Below, one piece after another: positions 34,145-40,066 of a stretch of 40,066 nucleotides of DNA. The position numbers and the translations under genes are program-made. This stretch comes from Richelia sp. UBA3308 (lineage in GTDB: Bacteria > Cyanobacteriota > Cyanobacteriia > Cyanobacteriales > Nostocaceae). Position 1 is the stretch's first letter; the number at the start of each line of letters is the position of its first letter. The notes under the pieces are model-generated. The model made no database searches. It saw only the letters and a list, made by a program, of their open reading frames with translations, and had not been told where the DNA came from. The stretch spans positions 9,496 to 49,561 of the forward strand of contig DESS01000281.1 in the NCBI GenBank assembly GCA_002361335.1. The letters are read 5' to 3'.

Positions 34145-34780
34145 TGTCGTTTTACCCAACCTCCTGGTACTTTATTTACCTTCTTTTCTCTTAGCTGCAC
34201 CCTAATGAACCAATTTGGGTTCTATAAATAAATTTATTCACCTGTTATAGCTCCTTTCTATATAAAATGACTTTTTTCACTGCCATATCAAAATCGTTGT
34301 ACAATTGCCTCCATACTATTCGTATACTAAAATGCTTCTTGCACTTAAGGTAAGTCTTGGGGTATGCCCGACAGCTTTTTTACCTTGCTCAGACCTAGAA
34401 TATCCTCTCTACAACTGTAGACAAACCGTATTTTCTCTAGAGTCAAGCCAAAAAGTCAGTAAATATCATCCGCATTCCCACTGAGAATATGAACTATAAT
34501 CTTACTATTTATTCATACTCCAAGAGGTTTGAGTAAATTCTTTTCTAGGGTTTATCTAAAAAATCAATTTTAGTCAAGAATAACCTTGAAAAAAGAAATA
34601 CAGGCGACACCGTAGTTTTTTTCCAGCGCTAATAAGTACCGCTGTTTTTTTTTATCCTATTACTAAGAGAGTGTTTATAAATAAAGAATAAAGGGGATAA
34701 ACATGTATCTTTGTAAACTACTATATCTAGACAATATGATTATATATGTCTACTCATGGGTAGAAATTAGATAATAAGGA
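34145..34780. other. upstream region of the kinase-like operon
   Basis: About 630 bases, no ORF. It holds the promoter for the minus-strand kinase/SRPBCC operon. Poly-T/A runs and small repeats are present; no box is distinct. Confidence 0.4.
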
Positions 34781-34919
34781 CCCATTGAGTGGCGGGCCTA
34801 GCCCAATATTTTGGGTAAACTTGCTGTTTAAGCCACCTACCTAAAAGAGCATCGGCAGAAAGAAACTTTCATCCATGGTGGTGTTCGCCCAGGGTGCCGG
34901 TGGGGCATAATTTTTTTTT
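34781..34919 (+). ncRNA. possible small RNA ending in an intrinsic terminator, or composite repeat
   Basis: On the plus strand several hairpins follow in order: GTGGC (34789-34793) with GCCAC (34832-34836) enclosing CCCAA/TTGGG (34802-34815); GAAAG/CTTTC (34858-34870); and GCCC/GGGC (34887-34906) followed by ATAA and nine T residues. The last looks like an intrinsic terminator. However, pieces recur elsewhere (CCCAGGGTGCC at about 31099; poly-T then CATGGGGACT at about 10045), so the region may be a repeat assembly and not a gene. Confidence 0.3.
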
Positions 34920-34991
34920 CATGGGGACTACTTGCTTTGAACATTTTTATTTATATTTAAAATTTAAAAAATAAAATAAATAACAATAATA

Positions 34992-35028
34992 CAGCCCAAT
35001 GAATGCTGGGAATAGAATCATTGGGCTG
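34992..35028 (-). terminator. intrinsic terminator of the ribbon-helix-helix gene
   Basis: CAGCCCAATGA and TCATTGGGCTG form a perfect 11-bp stem. Read on the minus strand it is followed by a T-rich tract (TATTATTGTTATTTATTTT) and lies 18 bases beyond the stop of the gene at 35046. Confidence 0.8.
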
Positions 35029-35045
35029 CATTTGTTGAAGAAAAA

Positions 35046-35381
35046 TTAGCCAGCTAAACTCTCTATACTCAGAGGTACCATATCCCCAGTTTTCGTAAGT
35101 CCTAGCAGCATGGGTTGTTGGGCTTGAATTAATTGACCTGTGAGTACGCAGCGTTCTTCTTGCTGGGATGTCGCCGCTATGCTGGCTCGAATATCAGCAC
35201 GCGAAAATCGCGGCTTCCACTCGCCTGATTTTTGCTGGACGTAGTTCCACAAAATATCTCGAATTAATGCTTGATATCCCTGATTCCCAGATAGTTCTTT
35301 AAGCTTATCTTTTAATTCCCTTTCCAAGCGGATGCTGGTTACTTCCATTTCAGTGGTAGGCGTGCGAGCAATTGTATGCAT
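35046..35381 (-). CDS. ribbon-helix-helix DNA-binding protein
   Basis: 111 residues. Residues 12-50 fit an RHH fold: strand MEVTSIRLER, helix ELKDKLKELSG, turn NQGYQ, helix ALIRDILWNYVQQ. A C-terminal extension (about 60-111) contains a conserved-looking ERCVLTGQLI and MLLGLTKTGDMVPLSI. RHH proteins bind DNA as dimers and often repress their own gene. The start ATG at 35381 follows AAGGAG with good spacing. Two direct AGTGTAG repeats in the leader and promoter region (35398 and 35421) are possible self-operators. No toxin gene is adjacent, so a toxin-antitoxin role is not supported. Confidence 0.82.
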   Translation of the reverse strand: MHTIARTPTTEMEVTSIRLERELKDKLKELSGNQGYQALIRDILWNYVQQKSGEWKPRFSRADIRASIAATSQQEERCVLTGQLIQAQQPMLLGLTKTGDMVPLSIESLAG

Positions 35382-35397
35382 GATTTTTCTCCTTAAA

Positions 35398-35427
35398 AGT
35401 GTAGACAGGATAGTAATACAAGTGTAG
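35398..35427. promoter_or_regulatory. direct repeats AGTGTAG, possible operator
   Basis: AGTGTAG at 35398-35404 and again at 35421-35427, 23 bp apart (about two helical turns), immediately upstream of the RHH gene. RHH dimers typically bind such spaced repeats; this is inferred, not shown. Confidence 0.35.
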
Positions 35428-35451
35428 TATGTTTAAAGAAATGTTCAACAG

Positions 35452-35685
35452 GTGAAATTTTCTGTGATACTTATTCAGCCCTACTCTACTTCCTCATCTA
35501 TTTCTAACTGTCGAGCCAGTTGGGAATCAGCTTTCTCGGAAGTGGAGTATTTATTTATGGGCGAGTGTAATCGAAATCACGGGCAATTTACACAAACTAA
35601 TCGAGATTGTGAATATACCAGAATTATTTATTTACTCAAACCACTAAAACCAGATAAAACAAGCGGGAGGTACTGGCAATACTGA
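35452..35685 (+). CDS. small hypothetical ORF ahead of a strong terminator
   Basis: 77 codons from a GTG at 35452; no family recognised. An ATG at about codon 36 gives a shorter form (MGECNRNHGQFTQTNRDCEY...) with two cysteines. A strong intrinsic terminator 46 bases after its stop shows that a plus-strand transcript ends here, which raises the chance that this region is expressed, as protein or as small RNA. Confidence 0.35.
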   Translation: MKFSVILIQPYSTSSSISNCRASWESAFSEVEYLFMGECNRNHGQFTQTNRDCEYTRIIYLLKPLKPDKTSGRYWQY

Positions 35686-35731
35686 TGCTGTACTTCATGT
35701 TAAATAAAAGACTCCAAGGTCAACATTTAAT

Positions 35732-35768
35732 CCCCGCTTCTGAGAAAAAAAAGAAGCGGGGGTTTTTT
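35732..35768 (+). terminator. intrinsic terminator
   Basis: CCCCGCTTCT and AGAAGCGGGG form a perfect 10-bp GC-rich stem around an A-rich loop, followed by GTTTTTT. It terminates plus-strand transcription from the 35452 region and separates it from the next gene. Confidence 0.9.
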
Positions 35769-35884
35769 ATGAGAAGGCAAGCTGTGATCAACCAAACCAT
35801 CCGTCCATCCGACTATTTATTTTGCACAACAGCTTTGGAAAGGAGTTTTACAAGCAAACCTGGAATAACAGGAGAGCATGAGGA

Positions 35885-36277
35885 ATGCTGAAACTAACTT
35901 ATACAGAAAACAGTTTTTACCTAGAGCTTTTAACTCAGTCCATAGAAGAATGGATACAAGCCCGAGTAATACTAACTTTGCGAGTTGGTCAAAGTTTGTG
36001 TATTGAACCGAGCAGTGCAACATTTTTACTTCCTGTTGATTTACCTGGGCTAGGACAACTACATACTGAGCTAGAGCGAGATAATAACAAGGAAATCATG
36101 CAGTTATATGCTTGCGATACGGAGTATTTAGAAGTTAATTTGCGGGGTTATTGGTTATCAGTTAGCCCCCAGAGTTATGAAGGTGGGTTTGTTACGACTA
36201 TGAATCACAGCACTGAGTGCTTCTTGCACCAACTGTGGTCAGAAGCTTACAAAAATGCCTCCGTTGTTATAGAGTAA
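35885..36277 (+). CDS. hypothetical cyanobacterial protein (alr0857-like)
   Basis: 130 residues, mixed alpha/beta, acidic, no membrane segment and no motif that I can name. Features include a beta-rich N terminus (LTYTENSFYLELL), RVILTLRVGQSLCIEP, and a conserved-looking NLRGYWLSVSPQSYEGGFVT. I recall a cyanobacteria-only family with this layout (alr0857 in Nostoc), but am not sure. The start ATG has GAGG one base away and GGAG eleven bases upstream, so the ribosome site is ambiguous. Confidence 0.65.
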   Translation: MLKLTYTENSFYLELLTQSIEEWIQARVILTLRVGQSLCIEPSSATFLLPVDLPGLGQLHTELERDNNKEIMQLYACDTEYLEVNLRGYWLSVSPQSYEGGFVTTMNHSTECFLHQLWSEAYKNASVVIE

Positions 36278-36585
36278 CCGTTTAAATATTTATAATAATT
36301 AGGCAATCCAGGCAAATAAAAGTTTACTTAGATCTGGTCTGGTTTGTCTTGTTATTTAATTTTAATTTTCGGACGGGCAAGGATGCCAGTCACACAATAT
36401 TGTTTATATTCAATTTTTTGTTTTATTTCACTACTAGGTACTATATTGTTAGGATTTTTCCGCCACTTGTATAACTAGTAATTCAGAAAATTACTTTTTT
36501 TTGAGAAAACTGCTCGACTTTGTTGTAGTATGAATGTAACACAAATATATTCGAGGGCAATACAAAAAATATTGCTTAGAGAAAT
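36278..36585. other. intergenic region
   Basis: AT-rich spacer. No RNA or repeat stands out. Promoters for the AAA-gene region may lie here. Confidence 0.35.
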
Positions 36586-36771
36586 ATGTTGTATATTCGC
36601 TCATTTAATCTGTACCGACAGCGTCCAGAAGATTCGCAATACCCAAAAAAATCTAATCGAAAAAATTTTGAATTAGATTACAAATCTCAAAAAAATAAAA
36701 TTGGTAAACAACCAGAATATATAGATAGAACTCAACAAGTTTATTATTTAGAACGTTGGTGTCGTATGTGA
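36586..36771 (+). CDS. doubtful small basic ORF upstream of the AAA gene
   Basis: 61 codons, rich in Lys, Arg, Gln, Tyr (YRQRPEDSQYPKKSNRKN). No family recognised; TTAGAGA precedes the ATG. It is on the same strand as the AAA ATPase gene and 125 bases before it. It could be a leader-encoded peptide or chance. Confidence 0.3.
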   Translation: MLYIRSFNLYRQRPEDSQYPKKSNRKNFELDYKSQKNKIGKQPEYIDRTQQVYYLERWCRM

Positions 36772-36896
36772 AATTCCAAATATTTTTTATTGTCAACTTT
36801 TTCATATTCAGTAAAAGTACAATTGCCTCTATTAGTATCCAAAAGTATATTGTTACATAGTTATTTATTAAATTATTTATAGGGGTTTTGCAAAAT

Positions 36897-37823
36897 ATGG
36901 CTTATGAAAATATTGATTGGGAAACGAGAAGGAAAATTGAAATAGAAATTGAACTGCAACAAATGAAAGCAGAAATGCAGCGTAGTAGTAATGTTTCCTC
37001 GGATGTTCGCGATGGCTTGGAATTTGTTCTAAATACAATAAATAATCTTGTGGGTATACAGAATGTGAAAGATGAGATCAAAACCCTTACTAATTTTCTA
37101 AAAATTCAAAAACTTAGGCAGGAAAAAGGACTAGCCAATATTTCAGTAACTTTACATTCTGTATTTTGTGGTTCTCCTGGAACTGGGAAAACTACAGTTG
37201 CTCGTTTAATGGGTAAAGTATACAAAGAGTTAGGAATACTTTCTAGTGGTCATTTGATTGAAACTGATAGGTCAGGTTTAGTTGCAGGTCATATTGGTCA
37301 AACTGCAATAAAAGTGGATGAAATGGTAAAATCAGCCGTGGATGGTGTGCTTTTTATCGATGAAGCTTATGCACTTAAACCAGAAAACTCAAGAACTGAT
37401 TTTGGACAAGAAGCTATAGATACTTTACTCAAAAGAATGGAGGATTATAGAGACAGGTTAGTAGTAATAGTTGCTGGTTATAGTAACGAGATGAAAAGAT
37501 TTATCGATGCAAATCCAGGTTTAGGGTCAAGATTTAACAAGTATTTCTATTTTGATGATTATAAACCAGAAGAGTTAATTAGCATTTTTACAGGGGTTTG
37601 CAATAAAAATAATTTTCAACTTAACAATCAAGCAAAAGAAAAACTACTGAATAAATTTACTTATTTATATAATCATAAAGATCAAAAATTCGGTAACGGA
37701 AGATTAGTCAGAAATATTTTTGATAAGACTGTTGAAAAGCAAGCTAATAGACTAGTAAATATTTCTGAACTTACTAAGGAAACGATGATGACTATTTTAC
37801 CTGAAGATATTCCTCAAGGCTAA
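36897..37823 (+). CDS. CbbX/SpoVK-like AAA+ ATPase
   Basis: 308 residues from ATG 36897 (AGGGG upstream). A short helical, charged N-terminal segment (residues 8-35) precedes the AAA+ core: Walker A GSPGTGKTT (92-100), pore-loop region AGHIGQT, Walker B VLFIDE (151-156), a sensor-1 region VVIVAGYSNEM, and an arginine-finger segment PGLGSRFN, then a helical lid. This is the CbbX/SpoVK/EccA-N type, which forms hexamers that remodel a partner protein. CbbX activates Rubisco in red-lineage organisms, but that role is not implied here, since no rbc gene is near. The second AAA gene and a Nudix gene follow on the same strand, with an rRNA-like segment in between. Confidence 0.9.
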   Translation: MAYENIDWETRRKIEIEIELQQMKAEMQRSSNVSSDVRDGLEFVLNTINNLVGIQNVKDEIKTLTNFLKIQKLRQEKGLANISVTLHSVFCGSPGTGKTTVARLMGKVYKELGILSSGHLIETDRSGLVAGHIGQTAIKVDEMVKSAVDGVLFIDEAYALKPENSRTDFGQEAIDTLLKRMEDYRDRLVVIVAGYSNEMKRFIDANPGLGSRFNKYFYFDDYKPEELISIFTGVCNKNNFQLNNQAKEKLLNKFTYLYNHKDQKFGNGRLVRNIFDKTVEKQANRLVNISELTKETMMTILPEDIPQG

Positions 37824-37856
37824 GAAACAAAATTTCTAATCTCTAATTCTTTAGAT

Positions 37857-37910
37857 ATAGCGGTTTTCGGTTCAGTGCAATACAAACTATTTTTCAGTAT
37901 TATGTAAGGG
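37857..37910. repeat. dispersed repeat fragment (TATAGCGGTTTTC type)
   Basis: The stretch beginning ATATAGCGGTTTTC with a following GTGCAATACAA resembles a repeat scattered through Nostocales genomes. Identification is from memory and the boundaries are approximate. Confidence 0.3.
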
Positions 37911-37934
37911 CTGAAAGCCGATCCCTGCCATAGA

Positions 37935-38020
37935 GAAGCGAGAAAGGCTCTAATAACCCTGAAGGTAGGCTTGAAAGTAGTTATCCTTTAAAGAGTGTGT
38001 ACTAACTCACCAGCGGAGTT
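37935..38020 (+). ncRNA. segment resembling the 23S rRNA GTPase-associated centre
   Basis: The plus strand from about 37935 follows the order of the L11-binding region of 23S rRNA (E. coli about 1035-1110): a GCGAGAAAGGCTC part, GGCTTGAAAGTAG, then CCTTTAAAGAGTG, GTACTA and CTCAC. By eye about three quarters of positions match in the 50-base core. The helices remain possible: GGCT/AGTT (with G-U pairs) for helix 43, GAGT/ACTC for helix 44, and CTG/CAG where rRNA has CCAG/CUGG. It is not part of an rRNA operon. It may be a decayed rRNA fragment or a working rRNA mimic. Confidence 0.5.
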
Positions 38021-38030
38021 ACTTTTAAAT

Positions 38031-38067
38031 GATGAACGCTTTGCTCTGATGACTTGCACGCAAGTGG
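38031..38067 (+). other. motif resembling the 5' end of 16S rRNA
   Basis: GATGAACGCT (38031-38040) is followed, after 19 bases, by GCAAGTGG (38060-38067). In cyanobacterial 16S rRNA the same decamer is followed after 19 bases by GCAAGTCG. The 19 bases between do not match. ACTTGC-AC-GCAAGT here is also a perfect small hairpin (38053-38066), so chance is possible, but the motif directly follows the 23S-like segment. Confidence 0.35.
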
Positions 38068-38275
38068 TTTATTTATCAGAAATTTTGATAGTCACAAGAA
38101 TTTTTGTTAAAAAAATTAACATTTTAAATATTTAAATATTATTAACTGAATTTTCAAAAATAAAATACATAAATTATACTTATCAATACTTTTATTTAAA
38201 ATCTAAAATCCAAAATTCAAAATATAAAATGGTATAAGCTTCCTCGATATTGATAAAGGCTCAAAACCTGAAAAT
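38068..38275. other. AT-rich spacer before the second AAA gene
   Basis: Very AT-rich with AAAATCTAAAATCCAAAATTCAAAAT-type short repeats at 38199-38230. No gene; it probably contains the promoter for the gene at 38276. Confidence 0.4.
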
Positions 38276-39478
38276 ATGGAATTTGACTATTTCGGGCACC
38301 AAGAAAACTCTCGCGCTAATAATAACCGCCAAAGCTTGCTAGCTAGCGGTTGGCGACCTTTTTACAGGGAGTTTAACTGGGAGTTTTTATGGCAATTATT
38401 ATCTAATGACTCTCAGGAATTGACTCAAAAAACCTTAAATTTAACTAGTAGTTTAGCCGATACTTTAGGGAGAAAGCATTATGCTTGGTGGGCTAATTTA
38501 TTAAATCTTGCTTCTGAAGATGCTCGCTATGAGTTGGAGAAATATTGGAACTATATAACTCCCGATCTACTGACACCAGATCATCGCTACAAGGACATTT
38601 TGAGTACTGAGACTCCAATAGTTCAATTTGTTAGCCGCAGCAGCATTCCCATAGATTATCTGTTAAATAGACTCCAGGAAATTACAGTGTTTAGAGTTAT
38701 CAAATTACTAGGATCTCCTGATTTGATTACTCAATATTATCTGGAAAGGGATTTTTATTTACCTATTGAAAAATTTAATAATTGGGAACGTTTGGAAGTT
38801 ATTAACACGGTTTATGCTTACTGGTCTCAATATGATGTTTGGCTGCAAATTGACCCTTATGAAAGAGGAAGAAGACAATATACTTTAATGGCAAAAAGTT
38901 TAACGCCATTAATTAATAAAGCTACTTATGATTTAGCGGTGATGTTAAGTGGTTATCAAAGTCGCGTGGGGAAAGTAAATACTCAGTTTTCTATTAACAG
39001 TTTTCCTAGAGATATTCAAGATTTTACTGATAACCTACAGCAAGCGGTTTTAAATCAAGCTCAATTAGCAGTATTAGTACATGGTAAACCAGGTACAGGT
39101 AAAACCGTGTGGACGCAAGCTGTCGCAAAAGAAATTCTTGTACCTTTGGGGTATGTGATTTTTATTTTGGATCATGATGCTATTTCTAACTTTGTTCCGC
39201 CAAGTTATTTAGAAAAAATTTGCATTATCATTAACGAAGCTGATAACCTAGCGCAAAATCGTGCTAGTGAAGTAGCGCAATACAGCAACAAAACGGAACA
39301 TATTCTCAGCTTGTTAGATGGTACATTGTACCAAAGTGTAATTGATGATTCTGTGTTTCAAATTCAGCAGCGATTAGTTATTTTAATGACTTGCAATACT
39401 ACAGAAAGATTAGATCCTGCAATGTTGCGTAAAGGTAGAATAGATTTGATGTACGAATTTAACCATAAATATGTGTAA
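38276..39478 (+). CDS. AAA ATPase with altered Walker B
   Basis: 400 residues. The N-terminal 230 or so form a Trp/Tyr-rich, helical region that I do not recognise (FLWQLLSNDSQELTQKTLNL, HYAWWANLLNLASEDARYEL). The AAA core starts at about 245: Walker A GKPGTGKT (270-277), Walker B ICIIINEADN, sensor-1 ILMTCNTTERLDPAM, and GRIDLMYEF. The usual Asp-Glu of Walker B is Asn320-Glu321, so magnesium binding may be weakened while the catalytic Glu is kept. A short core with a large N-terminal domain suggests a protein-specific remodeller. The Nudix gene follows 48 bases later and is probably co-transcribed. Confidence 0.8.
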   Translation: MEFDYFGHQENSRANNNRQSLLASGWRPFYREFNWEFLWQLLSNDSQELTQKTLNLTSSLADTLGRKHYAWWANLLNLASEDARYELEKYWNYITPDLLTPDHRYKDILSTETPIVQFVSRSSIPIDYLLNRLQEITVFRVIKLLGSPDLITQYYLERDFYLPIEKFNNWERLEVINTVYAYWSQYDVWLQIDPYERGRRQYTLMAKSLTPLINKATYDLAVMLSGYQSRVGKVNTQFSINSFPRDIQDFTDNLQQAVLNQAQLAVLVHGKPGTGKTVWTQAVAKEILVPLGYVIFILDHDAISNFVPPSYLEKICIIINEADNLAQNRASEVAQYSNKTEHILSLLDGTLYQSVIDDSVFQIQQRLVILMTCNTTERLDPAMLRKGRIDLMYEFNHKYV

Positions 39479-39526
39479 ATTATTTTTGTAAATGATGTTT
39501 TAAAGATATTTGTAAATAATTAAATC

Positions 39527-39958
39527 ATGGGAAAAGTAAAATCTTGTGGCGTTATTGTAATGAGAAGGCAACCTCAGATCAGTTTTCTTATAATGCTCAA
39601 TTACCCTGGTTCTAAATATATTTATGATTTACCAAAAGGTCATATCGAGCCAGGAGAAGATGAAGTTAGTTGTGCTTTAAGAGAATTATCTGAAGAAACT
39701 GGGATTACAATCAACGATATAGATTTAGATGTAAATTTCCGATATACCGACATTTATCAAACTACCTCTAAGCTATTTAAAGGTGAAACGGTACAAAAAA
39801 CACTAGTGATTTTTTTGGGATGGCTTAAACATAAAGTTGATTTAAAACTTACCGAACATAGTGGCTATAAATGGATAAATTGGAATCCACCGCATTTTAT
39901 TCAAGAGAAAACAATTAATCCTTTATTATCACAGTTAGAGAAATATTTGATTTTTTAA
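39527..39958 (+). CDS. Nudix hydrolase
   Basis: 143 residues with a complete Nudix box at 38-60 (GHIEPGEDEV then SCALRELSEETGI), the GX5EX7REUXEEXGU pattern that binds Mg2+ and cleaves a nucleoside diphosphate linked to another group. The upstream part (KSCGVIVMRR, IYDLPKGHIEPGE) and length recall the Ap4A hydrolase-like/bis-tetraphosphatase branch, but the substrate is not certain. It is 48 bases behind the AAA ATPase and on the same strand. After the stop only about 100 bases of the window remain, with no feature. Confidence 0.92.
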   Translation: MGKVKSCGVIVMRRQPQISFLIMLNYPGSKYIYDLPKGHIEPGEDEVSCALRELSEETGITINDIDLDVNFRYTDIYQTTSKLFKGETVQKTLVIFLGWLKHKVDLKLTEHSGYKWINWNPPHFIQEKTINPLLSQLEKYLIF

Positions 39959-40066
39959 TTTTTTGATTTAATTGTCCGATTTTTATTAAAAATTTATACC
40001 AATTCTGTATGAGGTTGCGCCTTCTCGGTTCACCAATGCCATATTTTTATCGAGACATGCAGGGTT

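Noticed and set aside
35046..35381. Antitoxin of a toxin-antitoxin pair
   Set aside because: RHH proteins are often antitoxins, but no toxin-like gene is adjacent on the same strand and a terminator follows directly.
35685..35891. 68-codon plus-strand ORF
   Set aside because: It runs straight through a strong intrinsic terminator, and its Lys-rich part is the terminator loop.
36897..37823. Rubisco activase CbbX in the strict sense
   Set aside because: No rbcL/rbcS nearby and the pore-loop region differs; only the family level is supported.

Overview
The window is chromosomal DNA from a filamentous, probably heterocyst-forming cyanobacterium (Nostocales, Calothrix/Rivularia/Nostoc-like). This rests on: a split DnaE polymerase with an Npu-type C-intein; plastocyanin and PSII cytochrome c550; frequent HIP1 octamers (GCGATCGC); heptamer-type short tandem repeats, small palindromes and MITE-like repeats; and AT-rich spacers. 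Assignments come from reading motifs by eye; comparisons with known families are from memory and no database was searched.

Layout. 1-4.6 kb (minus strand): SWIM zinc-finger protein, a small membrane-anchored cysteine protein, a putative PD-(D/E)XK nuclease-like protein, and the C-terminal half of DnaE with its split intein, whose promoter and first codons are tandemly duplicated upstream. 4.7-6.2 kb: gatA. 7-9.7 kb: two divergent RodZ-like HTH/membrane proteins separated by an 839-bp spacer. 10.3-11.4 kb: methyltransferase plus a small partner. 11.8-13.8 kb (minus): proB, with a MITE at its stop codon, and a YqeG-type HAD phosphatase. 13.87-14.26 kb: a gene-free, strongly structured stretch, best read as a non-coding RNA, possibly of the HEARO/omega-RNA type. 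14.7-17.6 kb (minus): pentapeptide-repeat protein and a glutathionyl-hydroquinone reductase-like GST. 17.9-19.8 kb: Tat-exported tyrosinase overlapping a small exported protein that looks like a free copy of the tyrosinase C-terminal domain. 20-23 kb: MITEs, a small exported protein and two sugar-type ABC permeases. 23.6-24.9 kb: psbV and petE. 25-31 kb: TonB-like proline-rich protein, a lipase-like hydrolase, a divergent cytochrome b6 paralogue and a CPA1 antiporter with a TrkA-N domain. 31.4 kb: tRNA-Glu(UUC). 31.5-34.1 kb (minus): a GAF histidine-kinase-like protein lacking the phospho-acceptor His, coupled to an SRPBCC protein. 35-36.3 kb: ribbon-helix-helix regulator and small hypothetical genes. 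36.9-40 kb: CbbX/SpoVK-like AAA ATPase, an rRNA-like intergenic segment, a second AAA ATPase with an altered Walker B, and a Nudix hydrolase.

Most notable observations: (1) between the two AAA genes (about 37935-38067) lies sequence resembling the 23S rRNA GTPase-associated centre, followed by a motif resembling the 5' end of 16S rRNA; (2) the structured RNA candidate at 13.87-14.26 kb; (3) the partial duplication of the split-intein gene start; (4) the kinase-like protein with Asp in place of the H-box His; (5) the cytochrome b6 paralogue missing a haem ligand and the haem-ci cysteine; (6) the tyrosinase with a separate C-terminal-domain-like partner.
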